Below are positions 59,768 to 64,000 of a DNA stretch of 64,000 nucleotides, piece after piece (the stretch's first letter is position 1; every line of letters begins with the position of its first letter). This DNA is from Branchiostoma belcheri. Taxonomy: Eukaryota; Chordata; Leptocardii; Amphioxiformes; Branchiostomatidae. The notes beneath the pieces were generated by a model. That model did not search any database, was not told the DNA's origin, and worked only from the letters and a program-made list of their open reading frames with translations. A program made the translations under genes and the position numbers. Location of the stretch: NCBI RefSeq assembly GCF_001625305.1, contig NW_017802380.1, positions 970,271-1,034,270 of the forward strand, read 5' to 3'.

Positions 59768-59960
59768 CTTTCTTTGGCAGCTTCCCCTGGATGCCTGCAG
59801 CCTCTTCTTCTCAGCAATGCCTGAACACGGAGAAGAGACAAAAGCTCCACGTTGGCCACAAATAAAAAAAGAGGTTTCCACCTGTCGTTTGGGACGGCAC
59901 CGTTAGGTCTCAGACTCGGGCCGCCGTGGCGCAGCTGCACTGTTTACGTACGTTCTGCAT
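59768..59960 (-). other. Probable non-coding first exon of the NEK-Ig gene
   Basis: On the minus strand, CCAAAGAAAG|GTATGCC gives a donor at 59767, preceded by more GC-rich sequence up to CpG-containing DNA near 59900-60070. An ATG at 59940 opens an upstream frame that would run through the splice to E2 out of frame with the main ATG at 55147, making it a possible overlapping uORF. The 5' end is unknown and the link to E2 is inferred from position only. Confidence 0.4.
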
Positions 59961-62744
59961 GAACAGTCGCAGAAGGCGGACAGATCGACTCTCGCGACGC
60001 TAAGCCAAAGGAAATTCCTGACGCCCCGTAGAAAAGACCCCGCGAAACGCTACCCCTGGCTGGGACACTTAAACCAATTAGGGGGCTCGGTTGGTAACAT
60101 AGAGCTTCGGTTACGAGCGACGTCTATAGGAGCGGGAAACTCTAGGAGGGTGGGCTAAATACCAGATGCCCCGGGTTTTCTTTACCGCCTCAGTTTCAAA
60201 GACCAATGCCCCGCCTCTTTCTTTTAAGGTCTGCGTGATGTTTTGAGTTTGAACGATGCCACCATTATGCGCTAAGTAGCTGAAAGTAGGGGCTCACTGA
60301 GCAGGCATTTGACGTCTTGTCATCACTGGAAGGTTAAGTGCATTATTGTCGGGTTATCATACTAATTACATGGGGATGGGGTCAACTTCAGAGCCAGCAA
60401 AGACAACTAGCCGGCGGCGTGGCTTGCGTGGCATTCTACAGTGGCATTGGTTACTACGTAACAGATACCCGTGCGGACAATGGGGGGTAAGGTGAAGCAA
60501 AGCGTCCATGCTGTTTACTGCTGTGTATCAATTCACCTGTGCATATCACTGTGCTAACATTTACTGTCACTACTTCCAAAACACCTGGGGAAAGAAAAAC
60601 AGTGTTCTGCCTACTGTGAACAGCCCTTAAATAGATACTGAATCCATTCTTCGAGGGAAAGTCTTGTACTTAAAAGATACAGGAAGAATTGTACATGTAA
60701 CGGTAACTCAGACATCTATTCTTTCGTGGTCTGGGCTTACACAATGGGAAGGCTCAGCGTCCTAATACACACATCATCAATAATGCATTAAAGCTGATAC
60801 AATCCTTTCACAGTCAAAGAAAACTGGACAACTGCTTTTTCATAGAGCGGAGAGAATAGAGGGGGAGGGGCTAGCTTTAACACCTTACCTGTTCTGTTGT
60901 TTCTCCGACAGGCTCTCTACCCTTTTATGGTGAAGTAGTGATTGCAAAACTCACACTCTAGTGGTGTCGAGACTGGGCCCACCTGCATGCCTATTCAGCC
61001 TTACACGTCATCTGTCTATAGTACATAAGAGACAAAAGAGGCACTACATAAGGGACGGGAGTTAACAGTAGTTGAAGGTTAGAGAATATGAGGAAACTTA
61101 AGGCAGCGGTAGTGGTATAACAGTAGCGTCATGCTTGGTCTGTGGCAAACGTGTGCTAAAACTGTGCAAATATTTCGCCGAGGCCGCACAATAGAACAGT
61201 GCAATAATTCACAGGTAGGGCATTAGGGATACGGGAGGTGTTGACAAAGGAAAGAAGGAGGGATTCAGATAGGAACCTGAAACCATGACAACCACATTTT
61301 TGCATGAAATGAGCATCCCTCGTGGATACCCCATTCTTTTGAAGAAGAAATAAAACAACTTGCAGTAAACTTATGCTGCAAACTTTATGAAAGTAAAATT
61401 TAGATATTGTGGTATAACTTCTTGCACATAATTCTGTCAGGACACACACATGTAGTTACTATGCATGTATCTGTCACCCTAAAAAAGCCAGCAAAATGCA
61501 CTCCGGCATATTTAAACTGTGCATCCCTGGGGGGTGCTGCACTTGTGATCTCTCAAACACTGTTTTTCAAATATGTAACCTTGCAGATAAATGTTAATGG
61601 CAGTTACATGCTAATAAGAGGAAGATAAGGAATAAGGAAAATGGAATTATTATACAGACCTATGAACTTGATGCATTGCACAACTTGGACAGACGTGTAA
61701 GTCAGTGTATGTGTACGTGTACACAGTAGCAAGTTGACCCGTAGTTCTTAAACGTTGCACAGCATGCAAAAATATTGGCGGACATGAGCAAAAAACACAC
61801 GTTACTATGCAAACTCATTGAAAGCAGAGATAAAGGCTGACCTGGGGTCTAGTCTGGTGGCAGAGACCGATAAGCGTGCAATGCGGTCCATACAAAGTTT
61901 TTTTGTTGTTTCTATATCTCTGAGGTGTGCTCTTTCAGAATCTGAATGATGCCACTCTGTCATCCTTGGGCAATTCGCACAATATGCAAATTAAGGTGGC
62001 CATTACTGAAACTCCAGTTTTCGTCAATATCTCAGTAACTACTCATGGTATCAGAATAATTTTGGTGTCTATCCCCATCTTTTGAGGGATAACGAATTAA
62101 ATTAAGCCATTTCAGTAAAGCTAGAACCACTATTTTTTGCTAAATATGCAAATTTGGGCCGCGCAGTATGCAAATTAGGGCGGCCATTACTGAAAATCTG
62201 TTTTTCGTCAATATCTCAGTAACTACTCATGATATCAGAATAATTTTGGTGTCTATCCCCATGTTTTGAGGGATGACGAATGGAATTAAGCCATTTCAGT
62301 AAAGATCAAACCAGTTTTTTTGTGCTGAATATGCAAATTAAAGCCGCACAATAGGCAAATCAAGGTGGCCATTACTGAAAATCTGTTTTCCGTCAATATC
62401 TCAGTAACTACATATGATATTATAATATCTTTGGTGTCTTTCCCCATGTTTTTTGGAATAACTATTGAGGATAGGCCATTTCAGTGGAGATCAAATAGAT
62501 ATTTTTGTGCTTAATTTGAAAATTTACTGAAAATCTGTTTTTCGTCAATATCTCAATAAATCTCATGGTATCAACAATACTTTTGATACAATACACATAC
62601 ATTTGTACTATACACATGTTTTGAAGGCTAGATATTTAGAATAAACCATCCCAGTATTGATCACACCAAAATTTAATGCAAATTATGCAAAAACTAACCA
62701 GTATATAGCATGGGCGCCTGTAACTCTGAACACTGATAGGAATG
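59961..62744. other. Upstream intergenic region
   Basis: Holds the probable promoter of the large gene (GC-richer, CpG-containing DNA at 59900-60200). Two minus-strand donor-like sites, CAG|GTAAGG (edge 60889) and CCAG|GTCAGC (edge 61842), could belong to alternative 5' exons; this is weak evidence. No coding exon is recognised. The last third is a diverged tandem repeat. Confidence 0.45.
61990..62560 (+). repeat. Tandem repeat, ~185-bp unit, about 3.3 copies
   Basis: Units begin GGCCATTACTGAAA near 61996, 62184 and 62368, with a partial copy near 62521. They share TCGTCAATATCTCAGTAACT, TCAGAATAATTTTGGTGTCT and AAGCCATTTCAGTAAAG. Divergence grows in the last unit. No ORF. Confidence 0.85.
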
Positions 62745-63729
62745 TTAACCCTCAACAGTACACCTTCCCAGACTGATTAATCTGTACACCTGGGGTCCGC
62801 GCGGACCCCAGAACAGTTTTTTGCTAATTTTTAGAAATTATCAACATGCTACCAGCTCAATTGTTTTGCAAACTGATGTAAGAACCTCTGTGTCCACATT
62901 ACATACAAAAATCATACATTTTGAACTTTTTGTATTTTTTGGTGAAGAAAAGAAGACAAGAAGAAATACCCTATTTTTAAACCCATTTCAGACTGAAGGG
63001 GCTTTTGAGGCCCGACTTTGATCTCAGATAGCGGCTAAACGGCTTGCGCTAGAAGTATCAAATTTGGAGACCTTTCCTAAAATGTCTCTGGAAAAAAGTT
63101 CATATTAGTTTCATACTAGTAAGTTGATGTTTTTTTGTGTTGCCATGGCAACGGGCTATTTTTTGGAAAATAGAAGTAATTTTGGTTTAAACATAAAAAT
63201 TTTCTGAGTTTTATATTAAATTACACTTCTTTTCCAACATTAATAACATCTTACATAATTAAATATAAGTTAAATCATTTAATATGCATAGAATATGCTA
63301 ATTTGATGACGTCATTGGTCAAAATCCAATATGGCGGACTATATTATTAGCTCTGACGTCATATGACGTCATAATTACACCAAAGTTATTAAGATTTAAT
63401 TCTATTACTACACCATTCTCTGAAAACTTGGTAGACATACGATGAGTGCATAAAAACATATAAAACCGGAAATAAGGTAATGTATAAGAACGCCAGTGTA
63501 TCCATTATGATCGAAAGCCGGCTGGGGTCCGCGCGGACCCCAAAAGAAAATCAGATATAATTTTTTTTATAAATGGTAGAAGCGGAGTTTTCTGCACTGT
63601 ATTGAGAGACAACTTTGTGGGTAACAATTACCTAAAATTTCAGAAAAAAATCTTTAGAAACAAAAAAGATATTACAGAATATATAGTGCTGGGGTCCGCG
63701 CGGACCCCAGGTGTACTGTTTAGGGTTAA
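62745..63729. mobile_element. piggyBac-like non-autonomous element with TTAA TSD
   Basis: Flanked by TTAA at 62745-62748 and 63726-63729. Terminal inverted repeats CCCTCAACAGTACACCT and AGGTGTACTGTTTAGGG pair at 16 of 17 positions. CCC-initial ends next to TTAA are typical of the piggyBac superfamily. The 18-bp palindrome GGGGTCCGCGCGGACCCC occurs three times (about 62796, 63524 and 63691), subterminally and internally. No transposase ORF is present, so it would have been mobilised in trans. Confidence 0.75.
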
Positions 63730-64000
63730 TAGATGATCCAATCTGTTCAAAAAAATATTAGACCCTTCATAAGCCCACACCTGTGCCTTACCAGCGTCTA
63801 TATACAGGCAGAATAAAGCGCTAACTTGACGTCCTGAATTTTATGTCAGCGTGGCCCGTGTAGAATTTAAGTCAGAGTTGAATTCTTCTTGATTCCCGGA
63901 CAGGCCAAAAAAGAATAGCCCGGTAGCCGCGGGGTGTCCCACGGCTGAAAGTGTCAAAAACAGCCCGGGAACTACCCGCCAGGGTACTTTTTTTTTTTTT
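63730..64000. other. Right edge, no gene seen
   Basis: AT-rich sequence ending in a poly-T run, with an imperfect GC-rich palindrome (AGCCGCGGGGTGTCCCACGGCT) near 63926. No coding signal. Confidence 0.5.

Overview
The window reads as nuclear DNA of an invertebrate chordate, most likely a cephalochordate (amphioxus, Branchiostoma). This is an inference from intron-rich genes with short introns, chordate-type gene families (MEST, BTB-zinc finger, a NEK1/4-type kinase), a very high density of hairpin-type MITEs and tRNA-derived SINEs, and the ubiquitous ACATGTA-rich AT background. Every gene model below was built by hand from splice sites, exon phase and family motifs; no alignment or transcript data were available.

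Layout. (1) 554-11475, minus strand: two tandem MEST (PEG1)-like alpha/beta-hydrolase genes. The upstream gene in transcription (5983-11475) is complete with 11 exons and 342 codons. The second (554-5222) has nine exons inside the window and loses its last exon at the left edge. (2) 13213-16103, plus strand: a four-exon BTB/POZ gene with four C2H2 zinc fingers (531 aa). (3) 17955-55155, minus strand, convergent with (2): one very large gene of 38 phase-consistent coding exons plus a probable non-coding first exon near 59768-59960. It encodes about 2698 aa. (4) 60000-64000: no coding genes, only diverged tandem repeats and a piggyBac-like non-autonomous element.

The large gene is the main discovery candidate. 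It combines an unrecognised N-terminal module, a Ser/Pro-rich linker, a NEK1/NEK4-like kinase domain whose catalytic HRD is HRN (so probably a pseudokinase), a 24-nt microexon, about 1000 residues of acidic and low-complexity linker, three related Ig-like domains, and a C-terminal helical module resembling the end of NEK1. I know of no described NEK protein carrying Ig domains.

The introns are also unusual. Thirteen exact copies of a 17-mer matching the REST/NRSF RE1 core lie in or beside these genes. Five exons have tandem duplicates of one exon edge together with its splice site. An RLE-type LINE sits antisense in the intron that splits the second Ig domain, a 5'-truncated LINE lies in intron 1, and at least six families of hairpin or TIR elements occur, several in two or three copies.
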